Positions 51,795-62,575 of a DNA stretch of 64,000 nucleotides are shown in pieces. The stretch's first letter is position 1; every line of letters starts with the position of its first letter. The position numbers and the translations under genes are program-made. The notes beneath the pieces were generated by a model that saw only the letters and a list, made by a program, of their open reading frames with translations, ran no database searches and was not told the origin of the DNA. The DNA comes from Apodemus sylvaticus (Eukaryota > Chordata > Mammalia > Rodentia > Muridae). The DNA is taken from positions 130,880,301-130,944,300 of the forward strand of contig NC_067473.1 in the NCBI RefSeq assembly GCF_947179515.1. The letters run 5' to 3'.

Positions 51795-52036
51795 TATGGG
51801 GATGAGCAGATGGCTCCGTCCGTGACTGTGCAAGCTGAAGGGCTGGCATTCCGATTCCCAGAACCCATAGAATGCTGGGTGGAAGTGATGGCGTGCCTGT
51901 GGCCCAGGCAGTGGAAGGAGGAGAAAGGCCATTCCCAGGGCAAGCTGGCTAGCTATGCCACAGTGAGTTCAATGGAGAGACCTTGCCTCAATATTTAAGG
52001 TCCAGAGAAACTGAGGAAAACATCCAATGTCATTCT

Positions 52037-52078
<42 letters not shown>
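51795..52078 (+). repeat. B4-type SINE with (CA)n tail
   Basis: gagcagatggctccgtccg, ggcattccgattcccagaac, ggagagaccttgcctcaat. CA run at 52040-52077. Confidence 0.72.
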
Positions 52079-52079
<1 letters not shown>

Positions 52080-52272
52080 GTGCACATGAAAATATGCATG
52101 CATGCATAAAATATATACATATACTTGTGAAAAAATAATGAAACTTTGACTTAGCAATAGGGGAATCTGTGCATTCATTTTGAGTAAATCCTTCTTGGAA
52201 GACCTGTGATTTCAGGTCATTTGGACATCCAGATGAAGACATTGTCATTCTAGAGCTCATATATACATATAT

Positions 52273-52290
52273 TTTCTATCTATCTATCTG

Positions 52291-52323
<33 letters not shown>

Positions 52324-52325
52324 TT
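52273..52325 (+). repeat. (TATC)n microsatellite
   Basis: About 12 TATC units with one TGTC interruption. Confidence 0.95.
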
Positions 52326-52344
52326 CTATATCTCAAAGTGATAG

Positions 52345-52560
52345 TCAGTGGAAAAAAGATTTGGCCCTTTAACAGTTATCTTTCAATAACATTTTATGTG
52401 CACACAACCATGGACTTTTATGTACTGTCTACGGTGGCCTTCGTGCGACAGCAGAGTTGAGGACTTGAGACCACATGGCTCAGAGAGCTTAAGGTTTTTC
52501 CTCCTTGGCCCTTCACAGCGCAAGTCTAATGTCACCTGTACAAGATTACCAAGTGGCACT
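52345..52560 (+). repeat. hAT-Charlie-type DNA transposon remnant
   Basis: atgtactgtctacggtggcc, acagcagagttgaggacttg and ggcccttcacagcgcaagt match the well-known mammalian element ending in ggccctttacagaaaaagtt. Strongly decayed. The exact family is not assigned. Confidence 0.6.
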
Positions 52561-53490
52561 AGCTAGATGATGCCATTGGCCAAAACATCCTGAATGAATT
52601 GCAATGGACTATTAATCTCTCATTGCCTGCCAAACTTCTACCAGGCAAAAGATATAGCTTTTGAAATGATAATTTATGGTCCCAAATGCAGTTTAAACTC
52701 AGTTAGAATTAGTGTACATGAAACCAATAATATTTCTACAAAATCAACATTTAAGTCATATGTATTGTTGACCAATCTCCTCTTTAAACAAAGGATCTAA
52801 GTTGTAAATACTTCCATCAAACAATGGAAAGAAGATCTTTATACAGATGGGCTTATCCCTGCCTTCCTTCCCAACACCTGTGATAAAGGCATTCAATTTT
52901 CAGTACAGAAAGAAATATATAATTCAAATTGCTGTTCTTTTTATTTGGCTGCTAGGGCACTCCGCTAAATTTAAAGTGCATTTGAAGTAATTTCCCATTC
53001 TAAGGTAGGACCAAGCCAGCCAACCTCTGTCTTGTTCTCTCCTCACTCTAGTGTGTGCTTTTATATTACCTTGTTTTTCCACTACTTCATTCTTGAAAGG
53101 AAGATGTCTGTGTGTCTTGCATGATTTCTGTTACCAGATCACCTTGGGCCAAGAATCCTGCATCTAACAGAAGGGAAGTGTGTACATCTTGGGTCTCTAG
53201 CTCAGACTCCACCCTCACTAATATGCTCTTTGATGGTTTATCTAACATGTCTGAGTCTCAGTTCCTCACCACCCATGAACATCTGACATGTGGGGTTGCT
53301 AGGAGACAGAGGAGGAGCACACGGGAAGTGTCCATTGGATATTATTATGCTTTGTATTCCCACTTGGTTTATTTGCAATATTAAAACTCCATTTTATTTT
53401 TAGAAATTGAAGAGAGTTTGAGATGGTCTTGAACTGAGGTGATAGAGTCACTTGATTTCTTTAGTATAATACACGTGAGAAGTTTTACAT
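52560..53490. other. Intergenic unique sequence
   Basis: No gene or repeat recognised. Confidence 0.45.
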
Positions 53491-53651
53491 GGTTGGGGAC
53501 TGGGCAGATGGCTCAACCAGATTGGCATGAGAACAGGAGGACCTGAGTTTGGTACCCAGAACTCATAAAAAGCAAGACAGGATAATACGTGCCCTCAATG
53601 CCAGTGCTAGGGAGACAGAGACTCCCTGGTAAACCTGTTAAATCAGTGAGA

Positions 53652-53945
53652 CTGTGCTGGTTACTTTGTGTCAACTTGACATAAACCTCCTTTAGGCAAG
53701 TCTGTGGGGGCATTTTCTGGATTAATGGTTGATGTGGGAAGGCCCAGATGACTGTGGGTGGTACCATCTCTGCACAGGTAGAACTGGGCTGTTTAATAAA
53801 GCAAAGAGTAAAGTCATGGGGAGCGGTCCAGTAAGCAGCGTTCCGTGTAGCTTCTGCCTCAGGTCTCGTCTTCAGGTTCCTATCTTCTTGAGTTCCTGCC
53901 CTCACTTCCCTTCGGAATGGACTGTAAGCCTTAAGATGAAATAAT
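53652..53945 (+). repeat. MaLR-like LTR
   Basis: gtgctggttactttgtgtca, acttgacataaacctcc, gtgggtggtaccatctctgc, gactgtaagccttaagatg. The 3' end is truncated. Confidence 0.72.
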
Positions 53946-53957
53946 CGCACAATCGCG

Positions 53958-53983
53958 CGTGCACACGCACACACAGGCACACA

Positions 53984-54017
<34 letters not shown>

Positions 54018-54052
54018 TACACACACACACACATTCACACACACACACACTG
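53958..54052 (+). repeat. (CA)n microsatellite
   Basis: Interrupted CA tract. Confidence 0.93.
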
Positions 54053-54654
54053 CTGGGTAGCTCCTGAGGAATGACCCCAGAGTTTGACAATGACCACCAC
54101 ACATGCACACACCGACATGTGCGCAGAAAGTCACTTGTATATTTGACAATGAAATGACATAATTTTCCTGTTCACATTTCATTTTTTTAAGTAGTTTTCC
54201 TTAACCCTCTGGAATTTTCATGCAGATGCTCTATCCTGAGGTTCCTTTGTTCTCTGTTGGACAATTGACCCCAGGAAGAATTATTGAAAGTCTTCTCTGC
54301 ACAATCATGTTTAGGAGACCGAACTGAAGTTTGGCAAGTGGCATAAACAGATAATTCGCCTGAAACACACTTTTCCTGTAACATTTTGATAATTTATCTT
54401 TGGAATAGTGTTTTAGAAATGACATTAGAGACTCAATTTGCAATCTCTTGTTCAAATTAGAAGCAAATTTCCCCCAACCAAGTAAGCAGCTATGATTTTG
54501 TCAGCAAGGAATTAGATATGACTGGTGTGAAAGATGAACAGAAGCTACACACACAAAGCTACATGGGTGTTCAGACCTTCTTATCACAAAGCTCAAAGAG
54601 AATTCAAATGATGTCTAGGCAGAAAACAACCAAAAACTGGAAAAAAGTTTAATA

Positions 54655-54745
54655 AAACAGACCACACTTACCTATTCCAAGGCCACACCTTCTAATAGTG
54701 TTACTTCCCGTCGGCCAAGCACATTTAAACCACAGCACTGACCTC
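54655..54745 (-). repeat. ERVL-MaLR LTR 5' fragment
   Basis: caaggccacaccttctaata, gtgttacttcccgtcggcca, agcacatttaaaccacagca is the antisense start of the MT-type LTR seen at 582. Confidence 0.7.
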
Positions 54746-54934
54746 ACTGAACAAGTGGCTGACCATGGAGCTTACTGCTGTGAGAAGTCCTCACACGGAC
54801 AGCTGGCTTCTTCCGGACAAATCTGGGCTGGACACTGATCCAGAGTGAGTCTTAATATGAGGAAGCACTTCTATTCTCATGATATTCTCTCTGCCCAATG
54901 GTGGGCAGGATTCATGACCCTGCCTGACCCACTT

Positions 54935-55163
54935 CTGGTTTTTGTCTTTTTTGTTTGTTTGTTTGTTTGTTTTGATTTTTGTTGTTTTTTTTGTTTGTTT
55001 TTTGTTGTTGTTTTTTTTTTTTTTTTGGAGACAGGGTTTCTCTGTGTAGCCCTGGCTGTCCTGGAACCCACTCTGTAGACCAGGCTGGCCTCAAACTCAG
55101 AAACCCGCCTGCCTCTGCCTCCCGAGTGCTGGGACTACAAGTGTGCGCCACCATGCCCGGCTT
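54935..55163 (-). repeat. B1 SINE with (GTTT)n/poly-T tail
   Basis: A T-rich tail at 54935-55026, then gagacagggtttctctgtgt ... gtgcgccaccatgcccgg. Confidence 0.95.
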
Positions 55164-55504
55164 TGGCCTTTGCCTTGTATTGGCCATACTCTGCCCATAT
55201 TCCTGAACACCGAGGCTTTGCCCTGTTTCTCCCATTTTTCTTCACAACCCTCCAGATGAAAGGAAATTCAGGGCTTCTCCCCAGGAATGCAAAAGTACCA
55301 GATGGCTAGGCCAAAGGCGGGAAGTAGGACTACTGAACAAAAGTGAGGCTAAAATTGAATTCTGGGTGGGCAACAATCAAATTTTAGCATGGATATTCTC
55401 CAACTTGTCATGGTTCAACGTATATAAAACCTTGCAATGGTGTGTAAGTGATATACATTATCATTTTGCATGTCTGTTTCTTATCTTTTACTGGTCGGGT
55501 ACTT

Positions 55505-55857
55505 TTTTTTTAAGATTTATTTACTTGCTGGGTAAGGGTGGCACTTTAATCCCAGCACTTGGGAGGCAGAGGCAGGTAGATTTCTGAGTTCAAGGCCAGC
55601 CTGGTCTACAGAGTGAGTTCCAGGATAGCCAGAGCTACACAGAGAGACCCTGTCTCAAAACAAACAAACAAACAAAAAGATTTATTTACTTATTTCATAT
55701 ATGTGAGTACACTGTTACTCTTTTCAGACACACCAGAAGAGGGCTTCAGATCCCATTACAGATGGTTGTTAGTTACCATGTGGTTGCTGGGATTTGAACT
55801 CAAGACCTCTGGAAGAGAAGTCAGTGCTCTTAACCATTGAGCCATCTCTCCAGTCCT
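55505..55857 (-). repeat. B2 SINE interrupted by a B1
   Basis: Antisense B2: an A/T tail at 55505-55526, resuming at 55677 with tatttcatatatgtgagtac and ending gccatctctccagtcctgg. Confidence 0.95.
55527..55676 (+). repeat. B1 SINE nested in B2, perfect target-site duplication
   Basis: The inserted B1 is flanked by AAGATTTATTTACTT at 55512-55526 and 55677-55691 (15 bp). It carries a (CAAA)n tail. Confidence 0.96.
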
Positions 55858-55929
55858 GGTCAAGTACTGTTGAGAGCAATGCTAAGGAGTGGCCATGAGC
55901 CACTGTGGCCAGGTAGCTTTAAGATCTTT

Positions 55930-56200
55930 AACGGAAATGAGTTTGATCCCAGAACACATGTAAAAATTTCAGGCATGGTGTGGCATACTTATCATCCTAG
56001 CACCGGGGAGGCAGAGGCAGAGGCAGGAGGATGCCTGGAGATTGATGGTCAGCTAGTCTAGTCTAATGTGTGAGCTACAGGATGATGAGATCCTGGTAAG
56101 TGGTAGTGTTGCTGAGGGTGATGTTCAAGGTTGTCCTCTGACCTCCACACACATGCGCACATGTGCATGTGTGTGCACACACTTGCACACACAGAGAATG
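55930..56200 (+). repeat. B4-type SINE
   Basis: gatcccagaacacatgtaaa, caggcatggtgtggcatac, ggttgtcctctgacctcca, CA-rich tail. Confidence 0.72.
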
Positions 56201-56529
56201 ATAACAACAAAATGAATACAAGCTGTTTTTCATTAAAGGCACAAATATCCCCCAATCTATATTACCCATTGAAAAATTTCCCAATTTTATAATGGAATCC
56301 TTGACTGGACCCAGAATTTCATCCCATAGTCAAAAGCCATTTAGAAGTGGGAGTGCTTTTTCTTTAGGCAGCTATCTGAGTGCCATTGTTTGGATAGTCC
56401 TTTTGATTGGTTCACTTTGCTTTGTTATATTGAATTACTTTAAATGCGTCTGTTTTATAAGTATATGGGATTTGGGGGTAATTCATTTCAAGGTGTGCTT
56501 CTCTAAATAAATTATGTTCCCTTGGCTGC

Positions 56530-56900
56530 TAATGTTGAATGGGTTCTATTGAAAGGGGAAGAAAGAAAGCCGGTCAGCAAAAGATACAGCTTTTGTTAAA
56601 GGGAGGAGAAAAGCATGCCGGCTCCATTCAGAAAAGACCTTTAAAAACCCTCATTGATGACACAAGCGGGCAGGAGCATCATAAGGAGAAAGAAAAAGTG
56701 CAGTCAACGGTCACCCTGCACACGGGCCTGTGCGTCACTTCTGCACTGAACAGCAAGGGCTGGGAGTTGACAAACTGATGCCCTTCCGAAGATGGCAGAG
56801 GTTGGGCATCCCCACCCTCCTGTGTCTTGCCCCATTTGTTCAGACCATCCTGCTAATTAGCTAGACTCTTAAAAATAACCCCTATGAATCAGCTTTGCAG
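56530..56900. promoter_or_regulatory. Candidate conserved non-coding element
   Basis: Repeat-free, purine-rich, with ccttcattgatgacacaagc-like and gctaattagctagac homeobox-like words. Composition only. Confidence 0.28.
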
Positions 56901-57053
56901 AGTCTGAAAGGTTAGAAGAGAAAAGACTCGGGACTGTTTAATTTGCACTGTGACTTAACTGCATTTGAAACTTTGTCTCCAGAGACTAGTTACAAACCTC
57001 TGGTACCTGACAATAGGGTAGATTCTGTATCCTTTGTGTTGAGAGTAGAGGGC

Positions 57054-57057
<4 letters not shown>

Positions 57058-57103
<46 letters not shown>

Positions 57104-57350
57104 GCCAGAAGAAGACATCAGGTGTCTTCCTCAATCACTTTCCAGCGTGTATTTTCAGGGTCTTTCTCTGAGCCTGGAGTACACCAATTTGGTGATATTG
57201 GCTGACCATGAGCCCCCAGGACCCTCCTGTCTCACATCCCAGCGGTGGAGTTACAGGGATGCGTCACAGCACCCACAGAAAGCACAGGACATTTTATATG
57301 AGTGCTGCGATCTACAGCCATGTCTCCACTTTATCCACTGAGCCTTCTCC
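57058..57350 (-). repeat. B4-type SINE with (TG)n
   Basis: TG run at 57058-57102, then gaagaagacatcaggtgtc, ggagttacagggatgcgtc, cactgagccttctccc. Confidence 0.68.
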
Positions 57351-57379
57351 CAGCTCCCTCTATATCCTTTTCATTTCAA

Positions 57380-58000
57380 AATGTATTTCTGGTGGTAAAT
57401 ATCCATGGGAGGGAAAAAATAAACCCCAAACTAATTACTTCCTCTAAACCTTTACCTGATAGATGCCTATGAATAACCACCCATGGATGTCGCCATCTCA
57501 GCAGGGTAAAGATGCTCTGCCTCGTCAAATGACATCTGGATAGTTCCCAGCTCAGTACCACAGCCCAGCAAATTCACAAATGAGATGATCAGCACTGGGA
57601 GGGTTAGCGTGCTTCCTCGGGGGAGTGACCTTTTCCTGACAGCGAAGAAGCGGCAGAAGAAACTGTGAGCTGTGGTTTCCATCAACAAGACCCTTTTTGG
57701 TTGACTCATCGGATGTGAAAATGAAATGTAATATCATTTATTCTGCAGTCAAGAGGATAATTAATGAGCCACTCATTTCTGAATGAAAGCCTCCGGGAAT
57801 AAAACAACCTGGCCTCGGATCTGAAAGGGCGCTCTGTGTCTGGGAGAACACTCAGTCACACGCACACCATTAATGCTTCAGTGTGAGTTCTCCTTTGATT
57901 CTAAATGGGCTGTAACTCATGCGGAGCATCTCTGTGGGTGCCGTGCGTCAACCGTGATTACCATCTCAGCAAGGTAAGGAGAATGAAATCATTTTTCTTT
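57380..58000. promoter_or_regulatory. Candidate conserved non-coding element
   Basis: About 600 bp free of repeats with retained CpGs, TGACTCA at 57702-57708 and TAATTA at 57758-57763. The most enhancer-like tract in the distal half by inspection. Confidence 0.35.
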
Positions 58001-58232
58001 CCAGTTTCTTTGCTTTCCTTTCAAAGACAGATTGCGTCATGGTTTGGCGCTGGCCTGTCCCCTGAAAGTTTGTATGCTGGAAACTTTGTTGCCAGGTTGG
58101 TGATGTTGAAAGGGGTAGAAACTTTTAAGGTGGAACCTAGTGGGAGGGGCCATGGGGGCCCAATCCTCAAAGGAGTGAACTGGTTCTCACAGGCTAGTTC
58201 TTGAAAGAGGGCTGTAAAAGAACAGGATGGAG

Positions 58233-58419
58233 GGCTGGAGAGATGGCTCAGTGGTTAAGAACACTGATTGCTCTTCAAGCGGCCCTGAGTTCAAATCCCA
58301 GCAACCACATGGTGGCTTACAACCATCTGTAGTGGGATCTGATGCCCTCTTCCGGTGTGTCTGAAGATAGTAACAATATACTCATATACATATAATAAAC
58401 AAATCTTTTTAAAAAAAGA
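58233..58419 (+). repeat. B2 SINE
   Basis: ggctggagagatggctcagt to ataaacaaatctttttaaa. AAGAACAGG flanks both sides (about 58218-58226 and 58419-58427). Confidence 0.95.
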
Positions 58420-58450
58420 AGAACAGGTATCTGGCTTTCTGTCTTGCTGT

Positions 58451-58452
<2 letters not shown>

Positions 58453-58491
<39 letters not shown>

Positions 58492-58500
58492 TCTCTCTCC
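58453..58500 (+). repeat. (CT)n microsatellite
   Basis: CT run with a few CCCT interruptions. Confidence 0.93.
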
Positions 58501-58869
58501 CACCATCAATGTCAACAACATCAAAGCAAATTTGATCACCTGCTCTTAGGCTTTCAACCTTTGAAACTGCTAAGCAAACCTCTTTTCTCTGTAAGCCCTC
58601 GGCATCAGGCATTTTGCCGTAGTAATGGGAAACTGACTAACAGAGATTTACATATAGAAGTTATTTCAAGGTAAATTTTCAGGCTGTTGTTCTCCTTTGT
58701 AATTTACTCAAAAACCTGCCTGAAATGAGGATGTGGTTTGGAGACTGTCCACAGACCAATGTCCACCATTGTTGCTTACCTACTCATTGCAGACAGTGGC
58801 TTATATCGTCTCTTATGATGGTGACAGTTGCCACTCAGCATTAACTATATACACCCAGAACTTTACTTG

Positions 58870-59195
58870 CTTGGACGTCTTTCATCCTTTCCACAGGCGT
58901 TGGGGAGAGCTATTGTTAGCCCTATGTTGTAGCTGGGAAAACCACACTGAGAGAAGAAAAGTTCTTTGCTTATGAGCCGACAGCTGTAAAGGGAAGAATT
59001 CAAATGCATATCTGATGAATCTAGAGCACTCAGGAGGCAGAGGCAGGCAGATCTCTGAGTTTGAGGCCAGCCTGGTCTACAGACTGAGTTCCAGGACAGC
59101 CAGAGCTACACAGAGAAACCCTGTCTCAAAAAACAGAAACAAGAAGGGGAAAAAGAAAAGAATTCAAATTCAAACATGCCTGTATCTCGCTGACT
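58870..59195 (+). repeat. MIR remnant interrupted by a B1
   Basis: gctattgttagccctatgtt, gtagctgggaaaaccacact, gagccgacagctgtaaaggg, gaattcaaa follow the MIR core. The B1 occupies 59006-59157. Confidence 0.5.
59006..59157 (+). repeat. B1 SINE, 5' truncated
   Basis: agagcactcaggaggcagag to ccctgtctcaaaaaacag. Flanked by AAGAATTCAAAT at 58994-59005 and 59158-59169. Confidence 0.93.
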
Positions 59196-59320
59196 CTCTG
59201 GGAGTCAAGCGGGGCTTGGAGGGAAGTGGCAGTCAACGGTTGGGCTAAGTGACATCATGCTGAATGCTAGCAAAGAGTAATGAGACTCAGGTAGGGAGAG
59301 TTCTGCCCAGAGAAGACCCA

Positions 59321-59704
59321 TAAATGTGCACTCTGACCTCTATAAAGATCTGCTAATGTGCACTCTGACCTCTATGAAGACCTGCTAATGTGCACTCTGA
59401 CCTCTATGAAGACCTCCTAATGTGCACTCTGACCTCTCTAAGCTCAGTTATGTGCACTCTGACCTCTCTAAGGTCAGTTATGTGCACTCTGACCTCTCTA
59501 AGGTCAGTTATGTGCACTCTGACCTCTCTAAGCTCAGTTATGTGCACTCTGACCTCTCTAAGCTCAGTTATGTGCACTCTGACCTCTCTAAGCTCAGTTA
59601 TGTGCACTCTGACCTCTCTAAGGATCAGTTATGTGCACTCTGACCTCTCTAAGGATCAGTTATGTGCACTCTGACCTCTCTAAGCTCAGTTATGCGCTCT
59701 ATGA
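59321..59704 (+). repeat. ~30-bp minisatellite, 12 full copies plus a partial one
   Basis: The core TGTGCACTCTGACCTCT recurs at 59324, 59357, 59389, 59421, 59451, 59481, 59511, 59541, 59571, 59601, 59632 and 59663. The first three units are 32-33 bp (ending gaagacctgctaa), most of the middle units 30 bp (ending aagctcagtta or aaggtcagtta) and the last two 31 bp. Because 30 is a multiple of three, several frames stay open on both strands. These are repeats, not genes. Confidence 0.97.
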
Positions 59705-59984
59705 AATGGACCAGAGCTGAAGAGGCTGAAGCAGGAAAGACTCGAACCCAGAAGGGAGCCTGGCTCTAAACGCTGTGTGGATAAAGCAGGTTCCTGGAGT
59801 GGGGACCAGTGTGTAATGGAAACAACAGAGGTCCAGGGGCTAAGCAGGCCCCACCATGTCCTCCCTGGCAAACAGACACCATCAGTGAGGATGTGGAATT
59901 GGGTCTGATAGCAGGGTGGCCAGAGCATTATCCTTAAGCTACTTTGACCAAGTCCAAGGTCAAAGTCGAATTAAAAAGAGTCCA

Positions 59985-60300
59985 GGGGTGGGGAGATGCC
60001 TCAGTCTCAAAGTCATTTGCTGGGCAAGCATGAAGACCGAGTTCAGAGCTCCAGAACTGATGAGAAGGGAGAGATTCGGTAGCACATGCCTATGACCCCA
60101 GGCGTGGCAAGGCAGACCCAAACAGACCACCAGCACTCACGGCCAGCCTGTCTAGGCAACAGGTGAAGCCAGGCTAGTTAGAAACCATGTCCCAAAAAAT
60201 AACTGTAAATCAGCTGAAGACGACACTGGCTATTAACATCTAGGCCCCACACATGTGAGCGCATGTATGAGATGCACCTGTGCGCGCGCTCATATCCTTG
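59985..60300 (+). repeat. B4-type SINE
   Basis: ggggtggggagatgcctcag, gagttcagagctccagaac, ccatgtcccaaaaaataact, CA/CG-rich tail. Confidence 0.68.
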
Positions 60301-60309
60301 TGTAGCTAC

Positions 60310-60405
60310 ACAGGGAGAGAGGGAGACAGAGACAGAAACAGAGAGACAGACAGAGGAGAGGGAGGGGGAGATGAAGGGGAAAAAAGAAGAGAAGAATTAA
60401 AGAAG
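60310..60405 (+). repeat. Purine-rich (GA)n-like tract
   Basis: GAGA, GACA and GGAG units, almost no pyrimidines. Confidence 0.88.
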
Positions 60406-60984
60406 ACCATTCCATTAGGTCAAGCTGCCTTGGAATCATGTGCGTCACCGTACCCTCGGATCCTGACAACTGGTATGTCCTTCCCCTTGTGCCCCTTTCC
60501 ACAGCTGAAATGTGAACCACAAGAGAAGACAAATCGTTCTCCTTAAGCCACTCAACTATGTTAGTACACAGCTCCCAGGAAAGAGGACCTGATCTCTTGG
60601 AAACACATTCTTCACTTCCAAACCAGTCTTCAGGGGTACCTCCTTCATCCACCTAAGAACACCCAGCTGCCCAGCAAAACTATCCAATTAGCCTCATTCC
60701 TAACTCAATTCAAGCCAGGAAGATGCGGGAGCAATGGACTCTGTGTGGCTGCCCCAGACCCATCGTCAGCTGCAGCAAGACAGCAGCAGCTGAGTCACCC
60801 TCTCAGGCCAATTTCCTGAAAATCAGAACTGAATCCATTTCCTTGACTACTATTTAGTAGATCAAGAGTAACATAATATCTGTAATATTTGGGATGGAAG
60901 TGGACTGATGAATAATACATACAAAGGATTATCAGTGAAACATCCTTTTTGTATTTCATTTAGTTTTTAAAATTGTATTTTGAG

Positions 60985-61180
60985 TGTGTGTGTGGTGCCT
61001 CCATGTGTACTTACGCACATGGCGGGGTGCACATGTGAAAGGTGGGGTACACCTTTCAAGAGCTGATTATCAGCAATTCTCTGATAATACCACGTGGGTC
61101 CCAGGGATCGAACTCAGTCCTTCAGACTTGGCAACAAGCCCCTTTTCACCTGCTAGCCGTCTTGCTGGCTCCGGAACATT
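60985..61180 (-). repeat. B3 SINE
   Basis: Antisense TG-rich tail, taccacgtgggtcccaggga, tcgaactcagtccttcagac, acctgctagccgtcttgct. Confidence 0.75.
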
Positions 61181-61584
61181 TTTCTTACTGGCTTAGTTAA
61201 GCTCTCCAAGGAGGACTGAAAGTACCATCTCCTCAAACCTCAAACCAACACTATACAGCACAAAGCAGGGATTTAGAAACACGCTGGGTGAAGTCAGTGG
61301 CCTAAGGTCTCACTGCTGTGATGTGTTACAACAGCAAGGAATAAAAGTTACATAAGCCCAGGCTTTCTCAGAGGTCACACGTGCAGTTTTTCCACAACCT
61401 TCTCAGTATAAATCGCTCCCACATTTCAGCACGACTGCTCTGAAAGCTTCTGTGAGAGCGTTATCAAAGCCAGGCTCCTCTGAATGCCAGTCACTCCTTC
61501 ACAGTCACTCCTTGCCACCGCCCCAGGCTTTCTTTCCCTCCCATGCTCAGCCACATCCTCGCCTCTCCGTATCTATTTAGTTTC

Positions 61585-61731
61585 AGTTTTCTGAGACAAG
61601 GTCTCACGTATGTAGCCTTGGCTGACCTGGAACTCACCATGCAGTCCACCCTGGCCTCGAAATCAGAGAAATCTGCCTGCCTCTGATTCCTAAGGGCTGA
61701 GATTAAAAGGCATGAGCCTGCACACTTGGCC
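61585..61731 (-). repeat. B1 SINE, diverged
   Basis: ctgagacaaggtctcacgta, gacctggaactcaccatgca, gctgagattaaaaggcatga. Confidence 0.82.
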
Positions 61732-62064
61732 TCTAACGTTTTCTTTTAGTATTTCTTTCATTTCTTGCAATTATAAAATCGTTACATCATTACCCCCCTC
61801 CCTTCCCCCCCTCCAAGCTCTCTGGCACCCTCACCTCACTCTCATTCAAATGCATGCTCTTTTCCTCATTAATTGTTGTCACATGCATGTAACAAGTGGT
61901 CACTTCCAGACCTTTACACGCTCTTCATTCACTTCCTGATGACCACCCCCATTTCCTTACATACCTGTCCCTCATAGGCAAGATTGTCCCTTGCTGTGTG
62001 TATGCCATACCACTTCCCACAGTTGGTTTCTGGTTTTCAGTCAGGGCCTTCTGTCATTCAGGGT

Positions 62065-62163
62065 GTCCTTTAATGCACTATGTAGTTGAGGATGGTCGTG
62101 AACTCCTGACCCTCCCCACCTCATGAATGCTGGGATTACAGGTGTGGGCCACTGTACTCAGTT
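62065..62163 (-). repeat. B1-like SINE, diverged
   Basis: gtagttgaggatggtcgtga ... gaatgctgggattacaggtg. Confidence 0.65.
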
Positions 62164-62214
62164 CTTAAAGTATAACTTTAAGAACTTTAAAGTTCTTCAT
62201 TTTGTTTATTCATT

Positions 62215-62432
62215 TAAAGAGATGTATTTTTAACTATGTGTACATATGTGTGTCTGTGGGTGGATGTGTGTACGTGAATGAAGATGTCCACCAAGGCCAG
62301 GAGAGGGCATCAGATCCCCCGATTTGAAGTTACAGGTAGTTGGGAGCTGCCAGAAACTACTAGAAACCAAACCTGGGTTCTCTATAGAGTGATAAGTGCT
62401 CATAAGTGCTGAACTATCTCTCTAGGTGCTGA
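62215..62432 (-). repeat. B2/B3 SINE
   Basis: taaagagatgtatttttaac, gccaggagagggcatcagat, gaactatctctctaggtgctg. Confidence 0.72.
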
Positions 62433-62484
62433 CATTTTGTTTGTCTGCTCATTTATTTTGTTAATTTCATTTCATTTTGAAATC

Positions 62485-62575
62485 TCCAAGTCAAAGGTAT
62501 CATTCCTGGGGCATGCTCACCAAGCACTGTCACACTGAGTTACATCTCCGGGCTATGACCACGTGTCTTAACTGA
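62485..62575 (-). repeat. ID-like fragment
   Basis: Antisense caccaagcactgtcacact ... gttacatctccgggcta. Confidence 0.4.

Larger units (their letters stand above)
53497..54115 (+). repeat. B4-type SINE split by an LTR
   Basis: The head and middle are at 53497-53650 (gggcagatggctcaacca, gaggacctgagtttggtacc). The tail resumes at about 54055-54115 (gctcctgaggaatgacccc ... cacacatgcacacac). The LTR and CA tract lie between. Confidence 0.65.
58040..58650 (+). repeat. ERVL-MaLR LTR (MLT/MT type) split by a B2
   Basis: tgtatgctggaaactttgtt, ggtggaacctagtgggagg, caatcctcaaaggagtgaac before the SINE. After it (CT)n at 58453-58500, then ctgtaagccctcggcatc and gaaactgactaacaga. Confidence 0.72.

Noticed and set aside
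59390..59674. Repetitive proteins MCTLTSL... and MHSDLSK... on the plus strand and VRVHITELRE... on the minus strand
   Set aside because: Open in several frames on both strands only because the minisatellite unit is 30 bp. No initiation context or non-repeat coding flank.
59321..59704. Possible CRISPR-like array (regular repeats)
   Set aside because: The repeats are contiguous 30-33-bp units with no distinct spacers, and the genome is mammalian.
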